A DNA stretch of 64,000 nt, taken from CAXBMB01 sp052078155. Its GTDB lineage: Bacteria; Pseudomonadota; Alphaproteobacteria; Kiloniellales; DSM-21159. Positions 33,559 through 41,566 of this stretch are shown here, in pieces (positions within the stretch are counted from its first letter, which is position 1; each line of letters starts with the position of its first letter). Below the pieces are notes generated by a model that searched no databases, had not been told where the DNA came from, and worked only from the letters and a program-made list of their open reading frames with translations. The position numbers and the translations under genes are program-made. Location of the stretch: the NCBI GenBank assembly GCA_052078155.1, contig JBQJBP010000001.1:310001-374000 (forward strand), in the 5' to 3' direction.

Positions 33559-35625
33559 TTATTCTGTGAGACTGGCTGCCTGCAGGCTGTGGCCGGATGA
33601 GGGCGCTGGCGGGCCTGCCAGCATAACCCGTCCCTGCCAGCTGGCGCTGTAGCCCAAGCGGGAGGCCAGACTGGGGGCAGGGACGTCCAGTTTTGCGCTG
33701 TAGATGGACAGGGATTCCATGATCCGCTGCACATAGTTGCGGGTTTCGGAAAAGGGAATGGATTCAATCCAGTCGATGGTATCCACCTTGGGATCACGGG
33801 GGTCGCCGTTGCGCTTAATCCAGGCTTTGGCCCGGTTGGGGCCAGCGTTATAGGCCGCCAGCGCCAAGGGCAGGAAGCCATCATAATCTTCCAGCAGGCG
33901 CGCCAGGTAAGCGGTTCCCAGGGTGACGTTGTAGATGCTGTCTTTTGTCAGAGCCTGTTTCGAATAGCTGAGCTTCTCCTGCCGGGCCACCAGCTTGGCT
34001 GTGGCGGGCATGATCTGCATCAGCCCGCGTGCCCCGGCCCGGCTGACGGCTTTGCTGTCAAACGCACTTTCCTGACGGATGAGCGAGAGAACCAGGGCTG
34101 ATTCCGGTTCCTGCTGGCGCTTGAGAGCGGCCATAACCGGGGCTGGTGCCGGATGCAGGCTGTTGGGCAGCCAGATGCCCAGGAACCCGGCCCGTTTGGC
34201 GGTGAAGATGGCCTGATTGGGCCGTTTGAGCTCTTTGGCAAGCTGGGCAATCTGGATGAAGTCATCGCTGGTTTCAGCCTGCGCCCTTAAGATGGAGAAA
34301 AAGGGCTTCATGGAATCATAGGCCTGGATTTGAGCCAGACGCTTTAAAATGCCGACTGCATCCTGCTGGGCAAAGGCCTTTGCCTGAGCCGGTGAGATGC
34401 GGGGGGCGCCGGGCAGGACGGTCACCGGCGGGGCAGACAAGCGGTTGGCCGCCAGCTGTCCATAGAAGCTCTGCCCATACTGGGCCGCAATGGCATACCA
34501 GTGGGCGGCTTTGGCCGATTGTCCCAGCGCCAGAGCGGCTTCCCCGGCCCAGAACGCGCCGCGCGAACGGCTGATGGGGCTGCTCACACCATCATGCAGC
34601 CGGATGAAGTGGGGCAGGGCCTGAGCCGGTTTGTTGTGATGCCGCAAGGCCAGCCAGCCTGCCAGAAACTCCCCCTGGGCAAAGCCGATACCGGAAGTCA
34701 GACCATGGTCGCTGACCAGACGATAGGCCGCCTGGGTTTCGTTTGCCGTCAGGGCCATGCGCGTTGCTCTTTTGCGCAGGTTCCACCACCAGGCCGGATC
34801 TTCAATTTTCGCCACTGGTGGATCCAGCAGTTCCAGAGCGCCTGCCAGTCGGTTTTTTCCCAGACGCCAGTCGATGCGGGCATGCACCAGGCCGGGATCA
34901 TCGCGCAGTTTCTGGGGGACCCGGGCAATGGCGCTGTCCACTCCCGGTGCGCGCCGACTGAGTTTCAACCGGGCATCCGTGAGGTTGAAGACCGTATCGC
35001 CCATGCGCCGGGCCTGGCGCAGCGCGGCGGTGGTCTGTTTGGCGCGGATCAACCTTTCCAGCCGGTCATGATGGGCCCGCTCTGTCAGCAAAGGTCTGTA
35101 AAGGGACAGGAATTCTGTTTCCTGGCTGCGGGAAAAGCGGATGCTGACCCAATCCCTGGGGACCTGTGTTTTAAGCTGCTGGTTGTTGCCTGTCGCGGCC
35201 AGAGCTTCCAGATGCAGCAGAGAGCCTCTGCCACTGATGGCCGGATGTTTGTTGAACCAGGTCAGCTTGTCTGCGGCTGGCAGATCTTCCGGCAGGGTGC
35301 GTTCTGCCTCTCGCGCCAGGGCCCGTTGACCCGGCCAGTCGGGGTTCTTTTGAAGGAAGGTCCGATAGTCGGAAAAGTCGAACTTTGATCCCGGATTGGT
35401 CATGCGACGCCAGAGAATGACTTTGGCCAGAAGCCGGTCACGGGCCGGGATCGCAAGCTTAGATGCCAGGTTTAGCTTCTTTTTATCGACAGCTTTGAAG
35501 GCGAGGCGATAGACCTGCTGATCCGTTGCGCTGAGTTGCGCCTGGACCGGGGCGGCGAGCAAAACGGCCAGTAAAACACCGGCAAGCAGAGAACGGGGGC
35601 GGGGATCAGAAAAACAACGCTGCAC
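33559..35625 (-). CDS. slt: Soluble lytic murein transglycosylase (Slt70-like)
   Basis: A 688-residue periplasmic enzyme. Signal peptide: basic start, hydrophobic LLAGVLLAVLLAAPVQA, cleavage before QLSATDQ. Residues 40-480 form the alpha-helical U-domain ring of TPR-like helices. The C-terminal GEWL domain (about 510-650) contains SLIRQESAFDSKAVSRAGA with the catalytic Glu, then RGLMQIMPATAKL, GTAYLARLL and ALAAYNAGPNRAKAW, and ETRNYVQRIMESLSIY. It cleaves the MurNAc-GlcNAc bond with formation of 1,6-anhydromuropeptides. Divergent from dapA, which makes a peptidoglycan precursor, a common alphaproteobacterial pairing. Confidence 0.92.
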   Translation of the reverse strand: MQRCFSDPRPRSLLAGVLLAVLLAAPVQAQLSATDQQVYRLAFKAVDKKKLNLASKLAIPARDRLLAKVILWRRMTNPGSKFDFSDYRTFLQKNPDWPGQRALAREAERTLPEDLPAADKLTWFNKHPAISGRGSLLHLEALAATGNNQQLKTQVPRDWVSIRFSRSQETEFLSLYRPLLTERAHHDRLERLIRAKQTTAALRQARRMGDTVFNLTDARLKLSRRAPGVDSAIARVPQKLRDDPGLVHARIDWRLGKNRLAGALELLDPPVAKIEDPAWWWNLRKRATRMALTANETQAAYRLVSDHGLTSGIGFAQGEFLAGWLALRHHNKPAQALPHFIRLHDGVSSPISRSRGAFWAGEAALALGQSAKAAHWYAIAAQYGQSFYGQLAANRLSAPPVTVLPGAPRISPAQAKAFAQQDAVGILKRLAQIQAYDSMKPFFSILRAQAETSDDFIQIAQLAKELKRPNQAIFTAKRAGFLGIWLPNSLHPAPAPVMAALKRQQEPESALVLSLIRQESAFDSKAVSRAGARGLMQIMPATAKLVARQEKLSYSKQALTKDSIYNVTLGTAYLARLLEDYDGFLPLALAAYNAGPNRAKAWIKRNGDPRDPKVDTIDWIESIPFSETRNYVQRIMESLSIYSAKLDVPAPSLASRLGYSASWQGRVMLAGPPAPSSGHSLQAASLTE

Positions 35626-35987
35626 CGATTAGGATCCCTTGATAACCAACATAACAAGTCAAACTTGCGTCCGGGACTCGCAGCACGTCAAGATTTTTGC
35701 GCTGTCTGGGGCGACAAGGTGGTGATTTTGCCCCCGCAGGTGATCAGGTTTCAGGTGATTTTTGCGGTTTTGACCGCTGTAGTTGCTGTAGATCCGACGG
35801 CGATCAAGTGAAGTGCCCTTTCTTCTGCGCTCTGTGCTTGCCCCGGTCACAGCAGGAGGCTAATGTCCCTCGTTCCGCTGGCTGGAAAGTTTTCAGATAA
35901 TTCCAGTGTCGGTGGAGAATGGGTCCCTGATCCGCAGGACCAACCGCAAAGATGCACAAACAAATCAGTTAACGAGACGAGGAAAAC
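35626..35987. other. Divergent gap, slt and dapA
   Basis: 362 bases that must contain both promoters. TTGACC near 35774 is a -35 candidate but no -10 sits at the right distance. No repeat copy, hairpin or small gene is evident. Confidence 0.4.
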
Positions 35988-36875
35988 ATGTCCGAGCCAC
36001 TTTTTATGGGTTCGATCACCGCGCTCGTCACACCGTTCAGCAACGGTGTTATTGACGAGGAAGCTTTCAACAGCTTCGTAGCGTGGCAAATTGACGAGGG
36101 AACAAACGCTCTGGTGCCGGTCGGCACAACGGGTGAATCCCCAGCCATGAGTCATGATGAACATAAACGGGTGGTGGAGCTGTGCATAAAAGCGGCGGAG
36201 AAACGGGTGCCGGTCATTGCGGGGACCGGCTCCAACAGCACCAGCGAAGCCATCGAGTTGACTGCTCATGCTGAAGAAGCAGGCGCGTCTGCAGCTCTGA
36301 TTGTCACGCCTTACTACAACAAGCCGAACCAGGAAGGGCTTTATCAGCACTTCAAGGCCATTCATGATGCCACGGATATCCCCATCATCATCTACAACAT
36401 TCCAGGTCGCTCCGTGATCGATATGTCTGTGGAAACCATGGGTCGCCTGGCAGAATTGCCGCGTTTCGCCGGGGTGAAAGACGCCACCGGCGACATGGTG
36501 CGCCCCTGGGTGACCAAACAGGCTTGTGGTGCCGGTTTTTCTCAGCTGACGGGCAACGATGAAACCACCGTGCCTTTCATGGCCATGGGAGGACATGGGG
36601 CCATTTCCGTGACGGCCAATGTGGCCCCCCGGTTGTGTGCCGAGTTCCACCAGGCCTGGCAGGCAGGCGACACCGCCCGGGTTCAGCAGATCAATGACCT
36701 GCTGATGCCGTTGCACATGGCGTTGTTCATCGAACCCAATCCCCAGGCGGCCAAATATGCGCTGTCTTTGATGGGCAAGATGAAGAATGAGCTGCGGCTG
36801 CCCATGGTGCCCCTATCCGCAGAGACAGAAGTTAAAGTGCGGGATGCCATGTCCCACGCTGGTCTGATCAACTGA
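35988..36875 (+). CDS. dapA: 4-hydroxy-tetrahydrodipicolinate synthase
   Basis: A 295-residue TIM-barrel aldolase, the normal length. The Schiff-base lysine is Lys164 in AGVKDATGDM. The catalytic triad is completed by Thr47/48 in PVGTTGESP, Tyr109 in VTPYYNKP and Tyr136 in IYNIPGRS, and Arg141 binds the aspartate semialdehyde carboxylate. It condenses pyruvate with aspartate semialdehyde, the first committed step to meso-diaminopimelate and lysine. GACGAGG precedes the ATG. smpB follows after 35 bases, an arrangement common in alphaproteobacteria, probably one operon. Confidence 0.96.
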   Translation: MSEPLFMGSITALVTPFSNGVIDEEAFNSFVAWQIDEGTNALVPVGTTGESPAMSHDEHKRVVELCIKAAEKRVPVIAGTGSNSTSEAIELTAHAEEAGASAALIVTPYYNKPNQEGLYQHFKAIHDATDIPIIIYNIPGRSVIDMSVETMGRLAELPRFAGVKDATGDMVRPWVTKQACGAGFSQLTGNDETTVPFMAMGGHGAISVTANVAPRLCAEFHQAWQAGDTARVQQINDLLMPLHMALFIEPNPQAAKYALSLMGKMKNELRLPMVPLSAETEVKVRDAMSHAGLIN

Positions 36876-36910
36876 TCAGGCTGTCAGGTTAAGCGAAAGT
36901 AGGTCCGTCC

Positions 36911-37378
36911 ATGGCCGTTCTGGGAAAAAATCAGCTGGTGGCGCAGAACAGAAAAGCGCGCCACGAGTATTCCATTGAAGAAGACATCGAGGCCGGTTTG
37001 ATCTTGATGGGGTCTGAAGTGAAATCCCTGCGCAATGGACGGGCTTCGCTTGGCGAAGCTTATGCAGTGGAAAAGGATGATGGGCTCTATCTGATCAATG
37101 CCCATTTCGCGGAGTACGCCCCGGCCAATCGTTTTGGCCATGAACCGCGGCGACCGCGTAAGCTGCTGCTCCACAAAAAGGAGCTGAACCGGCTTTTGGG
37201 GCTGGTGCGGCGCAACGGCTATACCCTTGTTCCTCTGGCGCTGCGGTTCAATGACCGCGGCATTGCCAAGCTGAATCTGGGTCTGGCCAAAGGTAAGCGC
37301 AAAGCTGACAAGCGGCAGGACATCAAACAGCGGGACTGGGACCGCCAGAAAGCCCGATTGCTGCGCGATCGCGGCTGA
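36911..37378 (+). CDS. smpB: SsrA-binding protein SmpB
   Basis: A 155-residue SmpB. It starts with a short polar lead and the core NRKARHEYSIEEDIEAGLIL, followed by GSEVKSLRNGRASLGEAYA, the RNA-binding OB-fold surface, and RLLGLVRRNGYTLVPLAL. The C-terminal basic tail KGKRKADKRQDIKQRDWDRQ becomes helical in the ribosomal decoding centre. SmpB delivers tmRNA to stalled ribosomes. It lies 35 bases after dapA. I see no tmRNA gene next to it. Confidence 0.97.
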   Translation: MAVLGKNQLVAQNRKARHEYSIEEDIEAGLILMGSEVKSLRNGRASLGEAYAVEKDDGLYLINAHFAEYAPANRFGHEPRRPRKLLLHKKELNRLLGLVRRNGYTLVPLALRFNDRGIAKLNLGLAKGKRKADKRQDIKQRDWDRQKARLLRDRG

Positions 37379-37440
37379 TTGTATCACTTTATCAGTTCTG
37401 GTTTTTCACGCAGTTGCCAGTCTGCCAAAGCTTCCCCTTT

Positions 37441-37460
37441 GCCACAGATGCGTGGCTTTT
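37441..37460 (+). terminator. Weak terminator candidate after smpB
   Basis: GCCAC and GTGGC form a short five-pair stem with a six-base loop followed by TTTT. Confidence 0.4.
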
Positions 37461-37489
37461 AGCTGATCGGGCAGGAAGGGGCGTGTCCG

Positions 37490-37648
37490 CTAAACCGTGA
37501 ATCATCCTCTAAAACATTGAAAAGAGGCAAATTCACGATTGAAGTGTTATCACGTAGTGATTCCACTTAAACCGATTTGACTCTAGAGCGTGATCGACTG
37601 AATTAGAACCGCTTTGCGCTGGTAGCTAAACCGTCACTCATGCTCTAG
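37490..37648 (-). repeat. Dispersed intergenic repeat copy C, supplying a stop codon
   Basis: On the minus strand, module 1 is 37490-37584: AGAGTCAAATCGGTTTAAG, GGAATCACTACGTGATAACA, CTTCAATCGTGAATTTGCC and TTTTAGAGGATGATTCACGG. TCAC/GTGA pair around loop TAC and CCTCT/AGAGG around an AT-rich loop. Module 2 is 37582-37648 and is bounded by CTAGAGCGTGA and TCATGCTCTAG, an inverted repeat. The final CTA, read in reverse as TAG, is the stop codon of the uracil-DNA glycosylase gene. Confidence 0.82.
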
Positions 37649-38304
37649 CCCAGACGGGTTAGCAGACCTTCAAAAACAGCTTCAAACATCTCGGTGGTCA
37701 GGCGGCCGGTATTGGTGTTGTAGCGGCTGCAGTGATAGCTGTCGGCCAAGAGCAAGCCATCGGGCAGCTCGTGTATTTCCCCATGCACAAACTTGCAGTG
37801 GCTCTTGCGCAGACCCTTTGTGGTCAGCAAAGCGCCATGGGCGATGGTGCCCAGAGCGATGACGGCCTTGAGATTGGGCAGGCCAGCCAGTTCCTTTTCC
37901 AGAAAGGGCTGGCAGCTCTTGATTTCCTGGGTGGTCGGTTTGTTTTCTGGTGGCACACAGCGCACAGCATTGGTGATGCGTATGCTCTTGAGGGTCAGGC
38001 CATCATCAATTCGTTTGTCGTAAGTACCTTCCGCCAGACCAAATTTGCTTAGGGTCGCATAGAGCAGATCTCCCGCCCAGTCGCCGGTAAAGGGGCGGCC
38101 GGTACAGTTGGCGCCTTTCAGTCCCGGGGCCAGACCCAGAATGAGAATGCGGCTGTCTTTGGGGCCAAAAGCCGGAACCGGGGCATTGAAGTAATCCGGG
38201 TACTTTTCCTGATTGCTGTCGCGAAAGTCCTGGAGGCGCGGACAAAGCGGGCAATCCAGAGGGGCGTCGCTGCTGTCCAGCGTGATGGCATGGGGGTAAG
38301 GCAT
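37645..38304 (-). CDS. Uracil-DNA glycosylase, family 5 (UDGb), iron-sulfur type
   Basis: A 219-residue glycosylase. The [4Fe-4S] ligands are Cys18 and Cys21 (LDCPLCPRL) plus the pair in NAVRCVPPENKPTTQEIKSC. Motif A is LGLAPGLKGANCTGRPFTGD, which lacks the Asp or Glu base of families 1 and 4, and motif B is YHCSRYNTNTGRLT with the His/Asn pattern of family 5. It excises uracil, and in family 5 also hypoxanthine and other deaminated bases, from DNA. The stop codon TAG lies in a dispersed repeat. It is monocistronic on the minus strand, 239 bases from the NYN gene. Confidence 0.88.
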   Translation of the reverse strand: MPYPHAITLDSSDAPLDCPLCPRLQDFRDSNQEKYPDYFNAPVPAFGPKDSRILILGLAPGLKGANCTGRPFTGDWAGDLLYATLSKFGLAEGTYDKRIDDGLTLKSIRITNAVRCVPPENKPTTQEIKSCQPFLEKELAGLPNLKAVIALGTIAHGALLTTKGLRKSHCKFVHGEIHELPDGLLLADSYHCSRYNTNTGRLTTEMFEAVFEGLLTRLG

Positions 38305-38474
38305 GGAAAGGTAGCTGTCTTCGGGACTGAAAAAGGGGGCAGAGAGGTTCTCCGATCCCCTCTGTCTAGAGTCTTCTTGCGCGCGATGGAATCACAAAGT
38401 GGACCTACGAAGCGGCCGCGCCTTGCTTCGGCAGGGTTGATCTGTTCCCGGTGCCGGAACCGGGAACCACAAAC

Positions 38475-38505
38475 AAAAAAGGGAGAGCGGTGGTCCTGCT
38501 CTCCC
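38475..38505 (-). terminator. Terminator after the NYN-domain gene
   Basis: On the minus strand GGGAGAGC and GCTCTCCC form a perfect 8-pair stem followed by TTTTTTGTTT. Confidence 0.88.
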
Positions 38506-38543
38506 TTTCCAACTTATCGAACCTTATCTAGACGACAGATCGC

Positions 38544-39179
38544 TTATACCTCTTCGGGTTCGTAATCGTAATCATCATCGTCTTCGTAGTCGTCTTCATC
38601 ATACTCCTCTTCGTGGGGCGGAGAAGCATGACGGGGGTGGTCGGAGCTTTGAGCCCGACCGACGAATTTCTGCAGCTCCATCAGATCAATGAAGTTGTCG
38701 GCCTGGCGGCGCAGTTCGTCCGCAATCATCGGGGGCTGGGAGCGGATCGAGGAAATGACAGTGGCTCTGACGCCTTTGCGCTGCACGGCTTCCAGCAGTC
38801 GGCGGAAGTCCCCATCGCCGGAAAAGAGCACCACATGATCCACACGGTCTGAGATTTCCATCATGTCGATGGCCAGCTCGATATCCATGTTGCCTTTGAC
38901 TTTGCGGCGCCCGGTGGAGTCCGTGAACTCCTTGGTCGGTTTGGTCACCATGGCAAAGCCGTTGTAGTCGAGCCAATCCACCAGCGGACGGATCGGCGAG
39001 TACTCCTGATCTTCAACCAGGGCTGTGTAGTAAAAGGCCCGGATCAGCCGGCACTGGTTGGCGAACAGGTCGTAGAGTTTTTTGTAGTCGATATCGAAAC
39101 CCAGAGCACGCGCGGTGGCGTAGAGGTTCGATCCGTCAATGAAAAGCGCGATCCGCTCTTCGGGATAGAAATTGCGCAT
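38544..39179 (-). CDS. NYN-domain (LabA/DUF88) protein with acidic tail
   Basis: A 211-residue protein. The PIN-like NYN fold is shown by ALFIDGSNLYATARAL with Asp15 and Asn18, MDIELAIDMMEI, and VVLFSGDGDFRRLLEAVQRKG with two Asp, the acidic residues that bind magnesium in predicted RNases of this family. The last 25 residues are almost entirely Glu, Asp and Tyr, an unusual polyacidic tail that may mimic nucleic acid or bind a basic partner. In E. coli-like and Rhizobiales genomes such genes sit near folK and rpoZ, as here. It probably acts on RNA; direct evidence is lacking. Confidence 0.8.
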   Translation of the reverse strand: MRNFYPEERIALFIDGSNLYATARALGFDIDYKKLYDLFANQCRLIRAFYYTALVEDQEYSPIRPLVDWLDYNGFAMVTKPTKEFTDSTGRRKVKGNMDIELAIDMMEISDRVDHVVLFSGDGDFRRLLEAVQRKGVRATVISSIRSQPPMIADELRRQADNFIDLMELQKFVGRAQSSDHPRHASPPHEEEYDEDDYEDDDDYDYEPEEV

Positions 39180-39340
39180 GGTTTTTCCCTGTCATAAAAT
39201 GAACGGCCTCTTTGCTTTAATGCTCAGCGGGCCAGCGGTGGATCAGGTACTCCTATATGAGGCTCTCTTGATCTGCACCCGACAGAATTGCCATCATTTC
39301 CTTGATTCGGCAAGGAATTGATCGACGCGGATGGAAATTT

Positions 39341-39847
39341 GTGATCGCCATAGCTTTCGGGGCCAATTTGCCCCATCCCCGGTTCGGAGAACCCCGTAAG
39401 GTCTTTGAAATCGCATTTGAGCAATTGCGAGATCTGGGGCTGTCTCTGCCCCGTATCTCCTCTCTCTATCGCAGTGCGCCCTGGCCGCCTTCCGATCAGC
39501 CCTGGTACCATAACGGGGTCGCATTGGTTGAGGTGCCTGGAGACTGGGATGCCGCGCGGGTGCTAACCTGCCTCCATCAGGTGGAAGAAGGCATGGGCCG
39601 GGTTCGCAGCGAGGCCAATGCGGCCCGTGTGCTGGACCTGGATCTGCTGGATTTCAGGGGGGCTGTGGCGCAAGGGCCTGATGACTGGCCCTGTCTTCCC
39701 CATCCGCGGCTGCAGGACAGAGCTTTTGTCCTATTGCCTTTGCAGGAAGTCTGCCCTCAGTGGGTCCATCCGCTGTCGGGAAAAACGGTTACAGAGTTGG
39801 TGGAGGCTCTGCCGGCGGATCAAACGGCAGAGCGTCTGGAAAACTAA
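39341..39847 (+). CDS. folK: 2-amino-4-hydroxy-6-hydroxymethyldihydropteridine pyrophosphokinase
   Basis: A 168-residue HPPK. Motifs are IAFGANL at the start, SSLYRSAPWP and DQPWYHNGVALVEV for pterin binding, and the signature region RVRSEANAARVLDLDLLDF, in which R-x-x-x-x-x-R-x-x-D-x-D-L carries the two magnesium-binding Asp, then LPHPRLQDRAFVLLPL. It transfers pyrophosphate from ATP to hydroxymethyldihydropterin in folate synthesis. I choose the GTG at 39341 because a TTG further up adds a basic, non-conserved 13 residues and GGATGGAAA precedes the GTG at proper distance. The lipoprotein hydrolase gene begins 41 bases after it. Confidence 0.85.
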   Translation: MIAIAFGANLPHPRFGEPRKVFEIAFEQLRDLGLSLPRISSLYRSAPWPPSDQPWYHNGVALVEVPGDWDAARVLTCLHQVEEGMGRVRSEANAARVLDLDLLDFRGAVAQGPDDWPCLPHPRLQDRAFVLLPLQEVCPQWVHPLSGKTVTELVEALPADQTAERLEN

Positions 39848-39888
39848 CGAGTCATTTAAAGGAAAACGGGTTTTCAGGGGAGGAGAGA

Positions 39889-40722
39889 ATGGTTGGGAAG
39901 TTTGTCGCGCTGACATTGGCATTGCTGCTGGTGGCCTGTGTTCCATCCGGTCCAAAACCGGTGCTGCTGGACCAGGCAGAAAACCAGGTTGTTCCCCATC
40001 TCAGAACCTTCCAGCCGGAGGGGCAGGGGCCTTTCCCGACAGTCATTCTGGTACACGGCGCCAGTGATAAAGCCTGGCACGCGGAGTATCAGCGGCTGGT
40101 GGAGCGCTTTGTCACGCAGGGCTATGCAGTCGTTTACCCGGATCTCTACAAAGGTCGCCGTTCCAGCGGTCAGGCTGCCCGCTCCGGCGGTCTTCTGCCC
40201 AAAGAAACCTCCGGTGATGTGATGATCGCTCTGGATTGGGCGGAGCAGCAGCCCTGGGTGCGCCGGGACGAGATTTTTGCCGTTGGGGTGTCATTTGGCG
40301 CCACCAGCATCATGGATGCGCTGGTCTATGACGCGCCGGGAAAAAAACCGACGGGTCTGCTGGAAAAACCGGCAACCTCTATGTCTGATCTGGCAGGGGT
40401 GGTGCTGCTGGTTCCCTGGTGCAAAGACGATGTGATGGGGCTGAACCTCATTGCGTCGGTGAAAGAGGATTTTTATGCAAAGCCAGATACCCTAGCTGTG
40501 ATTGCCGGTCGGGACTCTGTGGCTGACAACAGGCTTTGCCGTCAGATTTTGGCGCGAAACCAGGCAGCTGGCCTGCCATTGGAAATCCTTGAAATGGAAA
40601 ACCAGGGGCATACCTATCTTCAGTCAGAAGATGACTACGGTCAGCCTTTTGGGGACTACGATGCCGCGGCCGCGGAGGAGACCTTTGACAGGGTTTTTGC
40701 CTTTATGGCGGCACGACGCTAA
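39889..40722 (+). CDS. Dienelactone-hydrolase-like alpha/beta hydrolase lipoprotein
   Basis: A 277-residue protein with a lipoprotein signal (VGKFVALTLALLLVAC, lipobox LVAC, Cys17) followed by an alpha/beta hydrolase. The oxyanion region is VILVHGASDKAW, the nucleophile Ser is in AVGVSFGAT (G-x-S-x-G), Asp is in IAGRDSV and His in ENQGHTYL. The overall form matches dienelactone hydrolase-like proteins, though a serine replaces the cysteine of the classical enzyme. It is probably tethered to the membrane and faces the periplasm. Substrate unknown. The start has a strong AGGGGAGGAG and follows folK closely, so it may share its transcript. A longer overlapping frame inside folK is rejected. Confidence 0.8.
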   Translation: MVGKFVALTLALLLVACVPSGPKPVLLDQAENQVVPHLRTFQPEGQGPFPTVILVHGASDKAWHAEYQRLVERFVTQGYAVVYPDLYKGRRSSGQAARSGGLLPKETSGDVMIALDWAEQQPWVRRDEIFAVGVSFGATSIMDALVYDAPGKKPTGLLEKPATSMSDLAGVVLLVPWCKDDVMGLNLIASVKEDFYAKPDTLAVIAGRDSVADNRLCRQILARNQAAGLPLEILEMENQGHTYLQSEDDYGQPFGDYDAAAAEETFDRVFAFMAARR

Positions 40723-40905
40723 ACTGCTCTCGTGAGTTCGTGGTGAGCGAATTTGAAGACGGGAATGGCTGATGGGAGGATCGAAAGGTCTCTCAGCGGC
40801 TTTTCTGTGCTGTTCTTTTGCGACTGTGCCTTGCGCTGTCGGGGCAGCAGCCCTATATTCCCGCCTTCACACGAGTTTTAATCTTTTCATGGGAGTTGGC
40901 CGCCA

Positions 40906-41247
40906 ATGGCGCGCGTAACCGTAGAAGACTGCGTAACCAAGGTTCCCAACCGTTTTGAGTTGGTCATGCTGGCTGCCAAGCGCGCCCGCGGTGTTGCCGC
41001 CGGTGCTGCGCTGACAGTGGACCGCGACAACGACAAAAACCCCGTTGTTGCTCTGCGTGAAATCGCGGACTCCACCATTGATCGCGATGACCTGCAGCAG
41101 GCGCTGATCAACGGCCTGCAGAAAGAAGTCGAAGTGGACGAGCCGGAAGAAGAGGATCTGTCCGAACTGTCCGTTCTGGGCGCTTCTGCTGACGGGGCTC
41201 CGGCCATTCAGTCCGTCGTTGCCGGCACGAAAGAGCCGCGCGACTAA
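40906..41247 (+). CDS. rpoZ: DNA-directed RNA polymerase omega subunit
   Basis: A 113-residue omega subunit. The conserved start is MARVTVEDCVTKVPNRFELV, followed by LAAKRARGVAAGAALTVDRDNDKNPVVALREIAD, which wraps the beta-prime C-terminus. The last 40 residues are acidic and Ala/Ser-rich, as in other alphaproteobacteria. It is followed by a terminator and then the RelA/SpoT homologue, a neighbourhood kept even in E. coli, where omega is needed for ppGpp response. Confidence 0.95.
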   Translation: MARVTVEDCVTKVPNRFELVMLAAKRARGVAAGAALTVDRDNDKNPVVALREIADSTIDRDDLQQALINGLQKEVEVDEPEEEDLSELSVLGASADGAPAIQSVVAGTKEPRD

Positions 41248-41292
41248 CAAGACAGAGCAAGAAAGAACTTTCTTCTTTCCTGCTGACCATTC

Positions 41293-41330
41293 AAACGCCT
41301 GTCGCCTTCCCGGTGGCAGGCGTTTTCTTT
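41293..41330 (+). terminator. Terminator after rpoZ
   Basis: AAACGCCTGTCGCC pairs with GGTGGCAGGCGTTT (two G-U pairs) around a short loop, followed by T-rich TTCTTTTT. The remaining gap before the rsh gene holds the palindrome CGCAAAGTGCTTTGCG at 41468-41483, possibly a small relic of the dispersed repeat. Confidence 0.85.
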
Positions 41331-41566
41331 TTCCGTGTCAGATGATCACGGCCGCTTTCACTCTTCCCAACCGTCGCCCGCGTTGCCTCAGGCAGGCCGT
41401 TTTGCGGCAGATGGAGGTCGCGACAAGCAAGGGCCGAAGGATCATTTCCTCTATTAACTTCATATTACGCAAAGTGCTTTGCGTTTAGGGGCTCTTGTGA
41501 CGCATCATTGGGGCAGGTGATAAGTGGCCTCAAGGCCTTCGTGTCAGTGCGGGAACAAAGTTAAAG

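Noticed and set aside
37379..37644. tmRNA gene next to smpB
   Set aside because: The gap holds a repeat copy and a weak terminator; no tRNA-like ends with CCA or tag-peptide frame were seen.
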